DNA from: Williamsia serinedens | GTDB taxonomy: Bacteria; Actinomycetota; Actinomycetes; Mycobacteriales; Mycobacteriaceae | Length of the DNA stretch: 64,000 bases | Assembly (NCBI RefSeq): GCF_024171725.1 | Contig: NZ_JAMTCG010000004.1 | Span: 528,137 to 592,136 of the forward strand | Direction: 5' to 3' | Part shown: piece after piece, positions 34,062 through 43,341 of the stretch | Position numbering within the stretch: position 1 is the stretch's first letter | Layout: the number at the start of each line of letters is the position of its first letter | Notes under the pieces: generated by a model | Told to the model about the DNA's origin: nothing | What the model saw: the letters and a program-made list of their open reading frames with translations, nothing else | Database searches by the model: none | Made by a program: the position numbers and the translations under genes

Positions 34062-35585
34062 ATGTCCACCACCGCCGACCAGCACCGCTCGGCTACTCCC
34101 CTGGTCACCGACGGGGCGTCGTCGCTGCTTCCCGACGGGACGTCGTCTCTTCTCGTCGACGGCGAGCTGCGCCCCGGCGCGAACGGCACCTTCGCCGTCG
34201 TCGACCCCGCCACCGAGGAGGTCATCGGCCACGCCGCAAACGCCTCCGCCGACGACATGGACGCGGCGATCGCCGCCGCGCGCACCGCCTTCGACACGAC
34301 GTCGTGGTCGAGGGACCCGGCGTTCCGCGCCCACTGCCTGCGGCAACTGCGGGATGCCCTGCAGGGACACATCGAGGAACTGCGGGACATCACGATCGCC
34401 GAGGTCGGCGCCCCGAAGATGCTCACGAGCGGTCCGCAGCTCGAGGGCCCCATCGCCGACCTCGGGTATTTCGCCGATCTCGCCGAGAGCTACTCGTGGC
34501 GAACGGAACTCGGTGACGCCTCCCCGATGGGGATCCCCACCACCCGATACACCCAGCGTGAGGCGGTCGGTGTCGTCGGGGCCATCACACCGTGGAACTT
34601 CCCGCACCAGATCAACTTCGCCAAGATCGGTCCCGCGCTGGCCGCCGGCTGCACCGTGGTCCTCAAGCCCGCCCCCGACACCCCATGGTGCGCCGCGGTC
34701 GTCGGGGCGATCGCAGCCCGCGAGACCGACCTGCCGCCGGGCGTCCTCAACGTCGTCACCTCGACCGACCACGAACTCGGCGCTCAGCTGTGCACCGACC
34801 CGCGTGTCGACATCGTCTCCTTCACCGGGTCGACCGAGACCGGCCGCACGGTCATGGCGTCGGCGGCGTCGACCCTGAAGAAGGTGTTCCTCGAACTCGG
34901 CGGCAAGTCGGCGTTCATCGTCCTCGACGACGCGGACCTGCAGGGTGCCTGCGCCATGGCCGGATTCGCGGTCGCGACCCACGCCGGTCAGGGGTGCGCG
35001 ATCACGACGCGACTCGTCGTACCGCGCGAGAGGTACGACGAGGCCGTCGCCGCGACCCGCGACACGATGGCGGGGTTGGCCCCCGGCGACCCGCGGCGGT
35101 CGCGCACCGTGTGTGGGCCGCTCATCTCGGAACGCCAGCGGGATCGCGTCCAGTCCTACATCGACCTCGCGGTCAGCGAGGGCGGGACCATCGAGGTCGG
35201 CGGCGGCCGACCCGCGGGACAGGAGAAGGGCTGGTTCATCGAGCCGACCCTGATCTCCGGCCTGGACAACACCTCTCGCGTCGCCCAGGAGGAGATCTTC
35301 GGACCCGTCCTGGTCGTGATCCCGCACGACGGCGACGACGACGCGATCCGCATCGCCAACGAGTCGACCTACGGCCTGTCGGGCATGGTCTACGGCAGCG
35401 ACCCCGGCCGCATCCAGCACGTCGTCGACTCGGTCCGCACCGGGACCATGGGCGTCAACGGCGGCATCTGGTACTCCGCCGACGTCCCGTTCGGCGGCTA
35501 CAAGGCATCCGGCATCGGCCGCGAGATGGGCGTGGCCGGTTTCGAGGAGTACCTCGAGACCAAGGCCGTCGCCACACCGAAGTGA
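34062..35585 (+). CDS. Aldehyde dehydrogenase (Rv0768-like)
   Basis: A 507-residue NAD(P)-dependent aldehyde dehydrogenase. GAITPWNFPHQINFAKIGPA (cofactor/substrate), FTGSTETGR, glutamate in LELGGKSAF, catalytic cysteine in HAGQGCAITTR, and EEIFGPVL. The N-terminus is longer than usual and holds two imperfect copies of an eight-codon block (GASSLLPD / GTSSLLVD). GGAG at 34049-34052 supports ATG 34062. It should oxidise an aldehyde from the P450/SDR steps to an acid. Confidence 0.92.
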   Translation: MSTTADQHRSATPLVTDGASSLLPDGTSSLLVDGELRPGANGTFAVVDPATEEVIGHAANASADDMDAAIAAARTAFDTTSWSRDPAFRAHCLRQLRDALQGHIEELRDITIAEVGAPKMLTSGPQLEGPIADLGYFADLAESYSWRTELGDASPMGIPTTRYTQREAVGVVGAITPWNFPHQINFAKIGPALAAGCTVVLKPAPDTPWCAAVVGAIAARETDLPPGVLNVVTSTDHELGAQLCTDPRVDIVSFTGSTETGRTVMASAASTLKKVFLELGGKSAFIVLDDADLQGACAMAGFAVATHAGQGCAITTRLVVPRERYDEAVAATRDTMAGLAPGDPRRSRTVCGPLISERQRDRVQSYIDLAVSEGGTIEVGGGRPAGQEKGWFIEPTLISGLDNTSRVAQEEIFGPVLVVIPHDGDDDAIRIANESTYGLSGMVYGSDPGRIQHVVDSVRTGTMGVNGGIWYSADVPFGGYKASGIGREMGVAGFEEYLETKAVATPK

Positions 35586-35622
35586 CGACCACACGCCCGC
35601 TCACCCATCGAGGAGACACCCA

Positions 35623-36360
35623 GTGACACAACAGCGTTTCGACGACAAGGTCGTCATCGTGACCGGCGCGGCCGGCGGCATCGGTGAGGTGTACGCCCGA
35701 CGCCTCGCCGACGAGGGGGCGCGCGTCGTCGTGGCCGACGTCGCCGACGAGCCGGGCGAGAAGGTCGCCGCCGACATCGGAGGGACCTACGTCCACTGCG
35801 ACGTCTCCGACCCGGAGTCCGCGCAGCAGCTCGCCGCGGCCGCCGTCGAGGCACACGGCCGCATCGACGGCCTCGTCAACAACGCCGCGATCTACGGCGG
35901 CATGAAGCTCGACTTCCTCATCACCGTGCCGTGGGACTACTACAAGAAGTTCATGGGCGTGAACCTCGACGGCGCGCTCAACGTCACGCGCGCGGTCTAC
36001 CCGCACATGCCACGGGGTTCGGCCATCGTCAATCAGTCCTCCACCGCCGCATGGCTCTACAGCGGTTTCTACGGACTGGCCAAGGTCGGGATCAACGGCC
36101 TCACGCAGCAGTTGGCCACCGAGCTCGGCGGCCAGGGCATCCGGGTCAACGCGATCGCCCCCGGACCGACCGACACCGAGGCCACGAAGTCGACGACACC
36201 CGGCGACATGGTGAAGGACATGGTGTCCAAGCTGCCGCTGTCCCGGATGGGCACCCCGGACGACATGGCCGACGCGCTCCTGTTCCTGCTGTCCGACGAC
36301 GCGTCGTGGATCACCGGTCAGATCCTGAACGTCGACGGCGGACAGATCATCCGATCGTGA
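35623..36360 (+). CDS. Short-chain dehydrogenase (Rv0769-like)
   Basis: A 245-residue classical SDR. VTGAAGGIGEVYARR (cofactor), NNAAIYGG, serine in NQSSTAAWLY, YGLAK, and the C-terminal ITGQILNVDGGQ. GAGGAG 8-13 nt upstream supports GTG 35623. The third step of the right arm; likely alcohol/ketone interconversion. Confidence 0.92.
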   Translation: MTQQRFDDKVVIVTGAAGGIGEVYARRLADEGARVVVADVADEPGEKVAADIGGTYVHCDVSDPESAQQLAAAAVEAHGRIDGLVNNAAIYGGMKLDFLITVPWDYYKKFMGVNLDGALNVTRAVYPHMPRGSAIVNQSSTAAWLYSGFYGLAKVGINGLTQQLATELGGQGIRVNAIAPGPTDTEATKSTTPGDMVKDMVSKLPLSRMGTPDDMADALLFLLSDDASWITGQILNVDGGQIIRS

Positions 36361-37256
36361 CGGTCAGCTCCGCCGACCCGGTCGGCTTCATCGGCCTGGG
36401 CAGCATGGGTGCTCCCATCGCACAACGGTTCACGGCGTGGCCCGGCGGACTCGTGGTGTGCGACGCCCGGCCGGAGGCGACCGAGAAGGCCGTCGGTGCG
36501 GGCGCCCGCGCGGTGGCGACACCCGCCGAGGTGGCCGCGGTCGCCCATGTCGTGTCGATCACCGTCGTCGACGACGAGCAGGTGCGATCGGTCGTGACCG
36601 GGCCCGGCGGCGTCCTCGAGACGGCGCGACCGGGGACCGTCGTCGCGGTGCACTCCACCATCGCCCCGGACACCGCGGTCGCGCTCGCGACGACGTGCGC
36701 GGAGAAGGGCGTCGACCTGGTGGACGCCCCCGTGTCCGGCGGGGCGCCCGGCGCCGAACAGGGGCGACTGGCCATCATGGTCGGCGGTGAGCGCAGTGCC
36801 TACGAGACGGTGAAGCCGGTGTTCGCCCTCACCTCCGACATGACGATGCACGCCGGGCCGGTCGGGGCGGGCACGCGGATGAAGGTGGCCCGCAACCTGC
36901 TCCACTTCATCTCGTTCACCGCCGCCGCCGAGGCGAGCCGCCTCGCCGAGGCGGCCGGGGTCGACCTCGTGAAGCTGGGCAAGGTCGTCCGCCACACCGA
37001 CGCGATCACCGGCGGCGCCGGCGCGATCATGCTGCGCGACACCACCGCCCCGATCGCCGAGGACGACTTCTGGCACGGGGTCTTCACACACGTGCGCGGC
37101 CTCGGGGAGAAGGACGTCTCCCTCGCGCTGGCGCTGGCCGCCGAGCTCGGCGTCGACCTCCCCCTGGGCCGACTCGCACTCGACCAGCTGGGCGACGGCC
37201 TCGGCGTGGGACCCGGACCGCTGGCTGCGGCCGCACGAGAGAAGGCGACACGATGA
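36357..37256 (+). CDS. 3-hydroxyisobutyrate dehydrogenase-like protein (Rv0770-like)
   Basis: A 299-residue beta-hydroxyacid dehydrogenase. GFIGLGSMGAPIAQR (Rossmann), substrate motif DAPVSGGAPGAEQG, and catalytic lysine region VGAGTRMKVARNLLHF. It oxidises a beta-hydroxy acid with NAD(P). GTG 36357 overlaps the SDR stop (GTGA), and its own stop overlaps the next ATG. Confidence 0.9.
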   Translation: MTVSSADPVGFIGLGSMGAPIAQRFTAWPGGLVVCDARPEATEKAVGAGARAVATPAEVAAVAHVVSITVVDDEQVRSVVTGPGGVLETARPGTVVAVHSTIAPDTAVALATTCAEKGVDLVDAPVSGGAPGAEQGRLAIMVGGERSAYETVKPVFALTSDMTMHAGPVGAGTRMKVARNLLHFISFTAAAEASRLAEAAGVDLVKLGKVVRHTDAITGGAGAIMLRDTTAPIAEDDFWHGVFTHVRGLGEKDVSLALALAAELGVDLPLGRLALDQLGDGLGVGPGPLAAAAREKATR

Positions 37257-37630
37257 GCGACACACCCGACGACCGTCGCGCCCGCGGTCTGGCGAAGATG
37301 TCCGAGGTCTACGGCTGGGAGATGAGCGACGGTCCGGGCGACTACTTCGCCCACACCTGCGACCACCTCTTCGGCGAGGTCTGGTCGCGGGAGGGCCTGT
37401 CCATCCGGGACCGTCGCCTGCTGCTGATCGGTGCCCTCGCGGCGTCGGGTCTCGACGACGTCGCCGAGATCCAGGCGGGCGCGGCCCTCGGCAACGGCGA
37501 GCTCGAACCCGAGCAGCTCCGCGAGATCGCCCTGTTCCTCTGCTACTACATCGGGTGGCCACTGGGCACGAAGCTGAACTTCACGTTCGGGAAGGTCATC
37601 GACCAGCACGCGAAGAAGTCCCGGTCGTGA
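37253..37630 (+). CDS. Carboxymuconolactone decarboxylase-family protein (Rv0771-like)
   Basis: A 125-residue all-helical CMD/AhpD-type protein: LSIRDRRLLLIGALAASGL (about residues 50-68) and LREIALFLCYYIGWP. The usual Cys-x2-Cys peroxidase pair is absent, so a decarboxylase or lactone role is more likely than AhpD-like redox activity. It overlaps both neighbours by 4 nt. Confidence 0.85.
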   Translation: MSDTPDDRRARGLAKMSEVYGWEMSDGPGDYFAHTCDHLFGEVWSREGLSIRDRRLLLIGALAASGLDDVAEIQAGAALGNGELEPEQLREIALFLCYYIGWPLGTKLNFTFGKVIDQHAKKSRS

Positions 37631-38271
37631 CGTTCGTCTTCGAGGACATCGACGACGTCGAGATGGAACGGCGGCGGTCGGTCGTCGAACCGCTCACCGA
37701 CGCCGTCCGCGACCTCGTCGACGCCGTCATCCGCACCGAGGTCGCCGAGGGCGAGATCCCCGACGTGACCGCTGCGGTCCGCGCGGTGACCGAGCGCCTG
37801 CGGTCGCGCCAGAGCGACGGCCCGTACGGCGTGCGCTACACCCGCGCCGGGACCGGGATGCCCTGGGGCAACCCGGCCGTCGGCGTCCGCAACGCCGTCG
37901 CACCGCCCATGCGTGTCCAGGCCGGTGACGACGGACTGCGCTGGGCCGACGTCCGTCTCGGCGCCGCCTACGAGGGGCCGCCCGGACTCGTCCACGGCGG
38001 GATCTGCGCGCTGCTGCTCGACCACCTCCTCGGCGAGGCGGCCGGCGCCGACGGGACGCCCTCGTTCACCGGCACCATCTCGGTGCGGTACCTGCGCGAG
38101 ACCCGCCTGGGCCCGGTACATCTCGAGGCCCGCACCGACCGCTACGACGGGCCGAAGAAGTTCGTCACCGGCACCCTCTCCGACGCCGACGGCCCCAGCG
38201 TCGTGGCCGACGCCGTCTTCGTCATCCCCCGCTGGGCTCGCGCCACACCCCCTCAGGAGGCACCGCAGTGA
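37627..38271 (+). CDS. PaaI-type hotdog thioesterase
   Basis: A 214-residue protein: an N-terminal acidic helix region (about 100 residues), then a hotdog domain with AYEGPPGLVHGGICALLLDHLLG (about residues 116-138) and a C-terminal strand set. It should release free acid from a CoA ester made in this pathway. GTG 37627 overlaps the CMD-like stop (GTGA). The tuberculosis block ends at the CMD-like gene, so this and the next gene are additions. Confidence 0.85.
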   Translation: MTFVFEDIDDVEMERRRSVVEPLTDAVRDLVDAVIRTEVAEGEIPDVTAAVRAVTERLRSRQSDGPYGVRYTRAGTGMPWGNPAVGVRNAVAPPMRVQAGDDGLRWADVRLGAAYEGPPGLVHGGICALLLDHLLGEAAGADGTPSFTGTISVRYLRETRLGPVHLEARTDRYDGPKKFVTGTLSDADGPSVVADAVFVIPRWARATPPQEAPQ

Positions 38272-39524
38272 CCGATCTACCGACCCGCTGCCCGTTCGGC
38301 GCCGGCTGGGATCTCACCGATCCCGGACTCCTCGAGAGGGGTCTCCCCGTCGACGAACTCGCGCAGATGCGGGCGGCTCGAAAGATCTTCTGGATCGACC
38401 AGGAGCCCGGCAGCACCCCCTTCCAGGACGACGGCTACTGGGTCGTGACCCGCCACGCGGACATCCGAGCGATCTCCAAGAACAGCGTGGACTGGTCGAC
38501 GACCACGCAGGGCGCGGTCATGCGCCTGCCCGACGGTGTGACGCCGGAACTGCTCGAGTACACCAAAGCGCTTCTCATCAACCACGATCCGCCCGAGCAC
38601 ACCCGGCTTCGGAAGGTCGTGTCGCGACTGTTCACCCCCCGCGCGGTGAACGCCCTGCACACGATCCTCGACGAACGGGCGCGGGCGATCGTCGGCAAGG
38701 CCGTCGCGGGTGGCACCGGCAACTTCGTCCACGATGTCGCCGTCGACCTGCCACTGTCGGCCATCGCCGACCTGATCGGTGTGCCCGAGCAGGATCGCGA
38801 GAAGCTGTTCGCCTGGTCCAACGCGGTGATGAACACCGACGACCCCGAGTTCGCCGGAGTCGACCCGGCCGAGGCCAACGCGCAGCTGATGGGGTACGCC
38901 TACGCGATGGCCGAGGCCCGTCGGGCCACCCCGACCGACGACATCGTGTCGATGCTCGTGCACACCGAGGGCGGCCCCGACGGCGCGGAGGCGATGACCG
39001 AGATCGAGTTCGGGTTCTTCGTCGTACTGCTGGCCGTCGCCGGCAACGAGACCACCCGCAACGCGATCAGCGCCGGGATGAACGCCTTCCTCGACAACCC
39101 CGACCAGTGGGAGCTCTTCAAGCGGGACCGCCCGTCGACCGCCGTCGACGAGATCATCCGCTGGGCGACGCCGGTGCACTGCTTCCAGCGCACCGCGGTC
39201 CGCGACATCGAGCTCGGCGACGTCACCGTGCGCGCCGGCCAGCGCGTCGGGATGTTCTACTCGTCGGCCAACTTCGACGAGGAGGTGTTCGTCGACCCGC
39301 ACCGCTTCGACGTGACCCGCAACCCCAATCCGCACCTGTCCTTCGGCGGCAGCGGGGCGCACTACTGCATCGGCGCGAACCTCGCACGGATGGAGATCGA
39401 GCTGATGTTCACCGCCATCGCCGACCTGGCGCCTGACATCACGAAACTCGCCGAACCGCAGCGGCTGCGATCGGGATGGATCAACGGGGTCAAGGACCTG
39501 CAGGTGTCCTACACCGCGCCCTGA
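38268..39524 (+). CDS. Cytochrome P450, CYP125/CYP142-like
   Basis: A 418-residue P450 resembling actinobacterial steroid side-chain hydroxylases. The I-helix LLAVAGNETTRNAIS, DEIIRWATPVHCFQRTA, NPNPHLSFGGSGAHYCIGA (cysteine about 367) and C-terminal RLRSGWINGVKDLQVSY are patterns shared with CYP125. CYP125 oxidises the C26 methyl of cholesterol/cholestenone to acid. The substrate here is inferred only. CAGGAGG supports GTG 38268, which overlaps the thioesterase stop. Confidence 0.88.
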   Translation: MTDLPTRCPFGAGWDLTDPGLLERGLPVDELAQMRAARKIFWIDQEPGSTPFQDDGYWVVTRHADIRAISKNSVDWSTTTQGAVMRLPDGVTPELLEYTKALLINHDPPEHTRLRKVVSRLFTPRAVNALHTILDERARAIVGKAVAGGTGNFVHDVAVDLPLSAIADLIGVPEQDREKLFAWSNAVMNTDDPEFAGVDPAEANAQLMGYAYAMAEARRATPTDDIVSMLVHTEGGPDGAEAMTEIEFGFFVVLLAVAGNETTRNAISAGMNAFLDNPDQWELFKRDRPSTAVDEIIRWATPVHCFQRTAVRDIELGDVTVRAGQRVGMFYSSANFDEEVFVDPHRFDVTRNPNPHLSFGGSGAHYCIGANLARMEIELMFTAIADLAPDITKLAEPQRLRSGWINGVKDLQVSYTAP

Positions 39525-39537
39525 ACTCCCACACCGC

Positions 39538-39555
39538 GTCCTGACCCGTCAGGAC
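39538..39555. terminator. Bidirectional terminator hairpin
   Basis: GTCCTGAC and GTCAGGAC are perfect 8-bp arms around CC in the 24-nt gap between the convergent P450 and DUF2277 genes, reaching 7 nt into the DUF2277 3' end. No T-run follows, as is common in this phylum. Confidence 0.6.
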
Positions 39556-39830
39556 GACGCGGCCGCCCGTGCGGCGATCCGCGCCTGCACCTCGGGGCGT
39601 CGCAGGGGCGGGACCGTCTTCGGCGGTTGGCGTCGGGCGGGCAGCGTCGACAGCAGTTCGCGGGTCACCTCGGTGACGGCGGCGACCGCCTTCTCGAAGG
39701 CCTCGGCGTTCGCGCCCGACGTCTTCTGCACGCCGCTGACCTTGCGGACGTACTGGCGCGCGGCGGCCTCGATCTCGACGGCCGACGCGGGCGGCTCCAG
39801 CCCGCGCAGCTCGGTGATGTTGCGGCACAT
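39549..39830 (-). CDS. DUF2277 domain protein
   Basis: A 93-residue protein with the family signature MCRNITELRGLEPPAS and AARQYVRKVSG. The fold is small and helical, with no known function. GGAGGAG sits 5 nt before ATG 39830. It lies 24 nt after the quinone oxidoreductase gene on the same strand and is probably co-transcribed. Confidence 0.9.
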   Translation of the reverse strand: MCRNITELRGLEPPASAVEIEAAARQYVRKVSGVQKTSGANAEAFEKAVAAVTEVTRELLSTLPARRQPPKTVPPLRRPEVQARIAARAAASS

Positions 39831-39854
39831 GGGGGCTCCTCCGGTGACGGTGGG

Positions 39855-40826
39855 TCACTCGCTGATGCGGATGACCGCCTTGCCCAGGATCTTCCCGTCG
39901 GCGAGGTCCTGCAAGGCCTGCGGCAGATCCGACAGCGGGTAGGTGACGTTCACCGGCGGGCGGAGACCCTTCTCGGCGACCATCGCCGAGAGGCGCTCGT
40001 GCAGCTGCTCGGGGAGGTCGGGGTGGGTGCGAACATACTCGCCCCACGCGGCACCCACGACGGAGATGTTGCGGAACAGCACGCGGTTGAGCTTGACGCT
40101 CGGGATCCCACCGGCGGCGAACCCCACGACGACGAACCGTCCGTCCGGCGCGACCTGTCGCAGCGCCTCGTCGAACACCTCACCCCCGACGGGGTCGATC
40201 AGGACGTCGAGGCCGCCGCCGGTCAGTTCCTTCACCCGGTCACCCCAGCCCTCCCGCAGCGGGACCACCTCGTCGGCACCGACCTCGCGCAGCATGTCCT
40301 GCGCACCCTCGCGGTGCACGATCGCGATGACGCGTGCACCGAGCGCCTTGGCGACCGCGATGGTCGCGACGCCCACACCGCCGGCCGCGCCGAGCACCCC
40401 GACGGTCTCACCGGGCTGCAGCTGTGCGCGGGTGTCCAGGGCGAACAGCGCGGTCTGGAAGTTGATGCCCAGGGCCGCACCCTCGTCGAACGACAGGTCG
40501 TCGGGCAACGGCAGCACCTGCGAGTCCACCGCGGCGACGCGCTCGGCGAACCCGCCGATCAGCGAGGTGACCACCACCCGGTCGCCCTCGGAGAACCGCG
40601 ACGACGCCGGCGCCGACGCGACCACCCCCGCGACCTCGGTTCCCGGCGTGAACGGGACCGGCACGCGCATCTGGTACTTCCCCTGCGACATCAGCAGGTC
40701 GGGGAAACACACCCCGCACGAACGGATGTCGACGAGGAGCTGCTCGTCGGTCGGCGTCGGGTCGTCGACGTCGCGGAGCTCGAGGGCGTCAGGACCGGTC
40801 TCGGCGGTGAGGATCTGCGCTTTCAC
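39855..40826 (-). CDS. NADPH:quinone oxidoreductase / zinc-independent MDR
   Basis: A 323-residue medium-chain dehydrogenase: CGVCFPDLLMSQGKYQ, PFTPGTEVAGVV, and Rossmann VLGAAGGVGVATIAVAK. The zinc ligands of alcohol dehydrogenases are missing, so it is of the quinone oxidoreductase/enoyl reductase type. GTG 40826 is chosen because a TAGCGT -10 lies 7 nt upstream and the start VKAQIL matches the family. GTG 40835 is an alternative. Confidence 0.88.
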   Translation of the reverse strand: MKAQILTAETGPDALELRDVDDPTPTDEQLLVDIRSCGVCFPDLLMSQGKYQMRVPVPFTPGTEVAGVVASAPASSRFSEGDRVVVTSLIGGFAERVAAVDSQVLPLPDDLSFDEGAALGINFQTALFALDTRAQLQPGETVGVLGAAGGVGVATIAVAKALGARVIAIVHREGAQDMLREVGADEVVPLREGWGDRVKELTGGGLDVLIDPVGGEVFDEALRQVAPDGRFVVVGFAAGGIPSVKLNRVLFRNISVVGAAWGEYVRTHPDLPEQLHERLSAMVAEKGLRPPVNVTYPLSDLPQALQDLADGKILGKAVIRISE

Positions 40827-40833
40827 GCCGGTC

Positions 40834-40839
40834 ACGCTA
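40834..40839 (-). promoter_or_regulatory. Leaderless -10 element (TAGCGT) for quinone oxidoreductase
   Basis: On the minus strand TAGCGT is followed by 7 nt and GTG 40826. This helps decide the start codon. Confidence 0.45.
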
Positions 40840-40863
40840 CGCGGGGCGGCGTGGCCCGGCCGA

Positions 40864-41553
<690 letters not shown>

Positions 41554-41594
41554 GGGTCTCGCCCGAACGCGCTCGCCGGACGGGTCGACGGCGC

Positions 41595-41600
41595 TACCGT
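41595..41600 (+). promoter_or_regulatory. Leaderless -10 element (TACCGT) for acyl-CoA ligase
   Basis: TACCGT is followed by 6 nt and ATG 41607, identical in sequence and spacing to the element at 59545. Confidence 0.55.
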
Positions 41601-41606
41601 CCGACC

Positions 41607-43211
41607 ATGACCTCGGTCACGGACCCCACCGCCGCTCCCTCCGCAGAGCCCTTCCCGCGTGATGCCGAGCCACTGATCTCCCAACGCCACACCTGGGTCA
41701 ACCAGGTGCGGATGCACGCGATCATGCGTCCCGACGAGTTCGCGATCCGTTTCGAGGGACGCACCGTCACGTGGCGCGACCTCGAGTCGCGGATGAGCCG
41801 GCTCGCCGCGGCACTCGACGCCCGCGGGGTCCGCTTCGGCGACCGCGTCCTGGTGCTCACGCTCAACCGGGTCGAGTTCTTCGAGACGGTGCTCGCCGTC
41901 AACGCCCTCGGTGCCATCGTCGTGCCGGTCAACTTCCGGATGGCCCCACCGGAGGTGCTGCACCTCGTCACGGACACGACGGCCCGCGCGATCGTGTACG
42001 AGCCGGCCTTCGACGCCCTCGTCGACGCCGTGGTCGAGTCGCCCGGCGGCGCCGTGGATCTCCGGATCCGTGTCGACGGTGGGCGCGGCGACGCCGTCGA
42101 CTACGAGTCCCTCGTCGAAGAGGGTCTCGACCTGCGGGCCGTCGACGTCCCCGAGACGACTCCCGCCGCGATCATGTACACCTCCGGCACCACCGGCCGC
42201 CCGAAAGGCGCTGTGCTGACCCACATCAACCTGCAGGCGCAGGCCATGCACAACATGGTCGCGCCCGGTGTCGTCGACCACGAGGCCATCTCGGCGATCG
42301 CGGTCCCCGTCTTCCACATCGCCGCCCTCGGCGTCCTGTCGACGTGTCTGCTCGACGGTGTCGGCACGATCCTGTTCCCGCTGAGACAGTTCGACCCCGC
42401 GGCGACCCTGGACGCGATGGAGCGCGAACAGATCACGACCATGTTCATGGTCCCGGCCCAGTGGCAGCTGGTCATCGCCGAACAGCGCGAGCGCCCGCGG
42501 GATCTGGCGCTGCGTTTCCTGTGGTGGGGTGCGGCCCCGGCGTCGGGGACGCTGCTCGCGTCCATGGCGGAGACGTTCCCCGACGCCACGATCTGCGCCG
42601 TCTTCGGGCAGACGGAGATGTCGCCGGTGACGTGCGCGCTCACCGGCGAGGACACGCACCGCAAGATCGGGTCGGTGGGACGACCGTTGCGGACGATCGC
42701 CGCGCGCGTGGTCGACCCCGACATGCACGACGTCGCCCCGGGCGAGGTCGGCGAGATCGTCTACCGCGGGCCGAACCTGATGAGCGGATACTGGAACCGA
42801 CCGGACGCGACCGCGGAGGCCTTCGCCGGCGGGTGGTTCCACTCCGGGGACCTCGTCCGCCTCGACGACGAGGGTTTCGTGTACGTCGTCGACAGGGCGA
42901 AGGACATGATCATCTCCGGCGGGGAGAACATCTACTGCGTCGAGGTCGAGAACGCCCTCGCCGCACACCCCGCCATCCGGGAGGTCGCCGTGATCGGCCG
43001 CCCCGACGACCGCTGGGGAGAGGTCGCCGTCGCCGTCGTGGCGGTGCATGCGGGCGCCGCGTCGCCCACGGTCGCCGACCTGCGTGCGTTCCTCGACACC
43101 CGCCTCGCCCGCTACAAGCACCCCGCCGACGTCCTCGTCGTCGACGAACTGCCCCGCAACCCCGCCGGCAAGGTGAACAAGCCGCATCTGCGCGCCACCG
43201 CGCGGGCCTGA
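41607..43211 (+). CDS. Long-chain fatty-acid-CoA ligase-like protein (FadD5-like)
   Basis: A 534-residue AMP-forming ligase. IMYTSGTTGRPKGAVLTH (about residues 190-207), FGQTEMSPV, YRGPNLMSGYWNRP, WFHSGDLVRLDDEGFVYV, DRAKDMIISGGENIY, and catalytic lysine NPAGKVNK. It activates a fatty or aromatic acid to its CoA ester. Likely monocistronic with a leaderless promoter and a 3' hairpin. Confidence 0.93.
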   Translation: MTSVTDPTAAPSAEPFPRDAEPLISQRHTWVNQVRMHAIMRPDEFAIRFEGRTVTWRDLESRMSRLAAALDARGVRFGDRVLVLTLNRVEFFETVLAVNALGAIVVPVNFRMAPPEVLHLVTDTTARAIVYEPAFDALVDAVVESPGGAVDLRIRVDGGRGDAVDYESLVEEGLDLRAVDVPETTPAAIMYTSGTTGRPKGAVLTHINLQAQAMHNMVAPGVVDHEAISAIAVPVFHIAALGVLSTCLLDGVGTILFPLRQFDPAATLDAMEREQITTMFMVPAQWQLVIAEQRERPRDLALRFLWWGAAPASGTLLASMAETFPDATICAVFGQTEMSPVTCALTGEDTHRKIGSVGRPLRTIAARVVDPDMHDVAPGEVGEIVYRGPNLMSGYWNRPDATAEAFAGGWFHSGDLVRLDDEGFVYVVDRAKDMIISGGENIYCVEVENALAAHPAIREVAVIGRPDDRWGEVAVAVVAVHAGAASPTVADLRAFLDTRLARYKHPADVLVVDELPRNPAGKVNKPHLRATARA

Positions 43212-43223
43212 CAGCCGTGACCC

Positions 43224-43247
43224 CGGCGGTGTCCGACATCACCGCCG
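43224..43247 (+). terminator. Hairpin terminator after acyl-CoA ligase
   Basis: CGGCGGTG and CACCGCCG pair around an 8-nt loop, 12 nt after the ligase stop. The stem is all but one G-C pairs. No other feature explains this part of the 130-nt gap. Confidence 0.55.
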
Positions 43248-43341
43248 CCGCAGCGTGCCCTCGACCCCTCCGCCTGCGACTACACAGACGGCAGCGACGG
43301 GAGATCCTCGTCGCCGACGTCGAGACGGGAGGTCGTCGACG

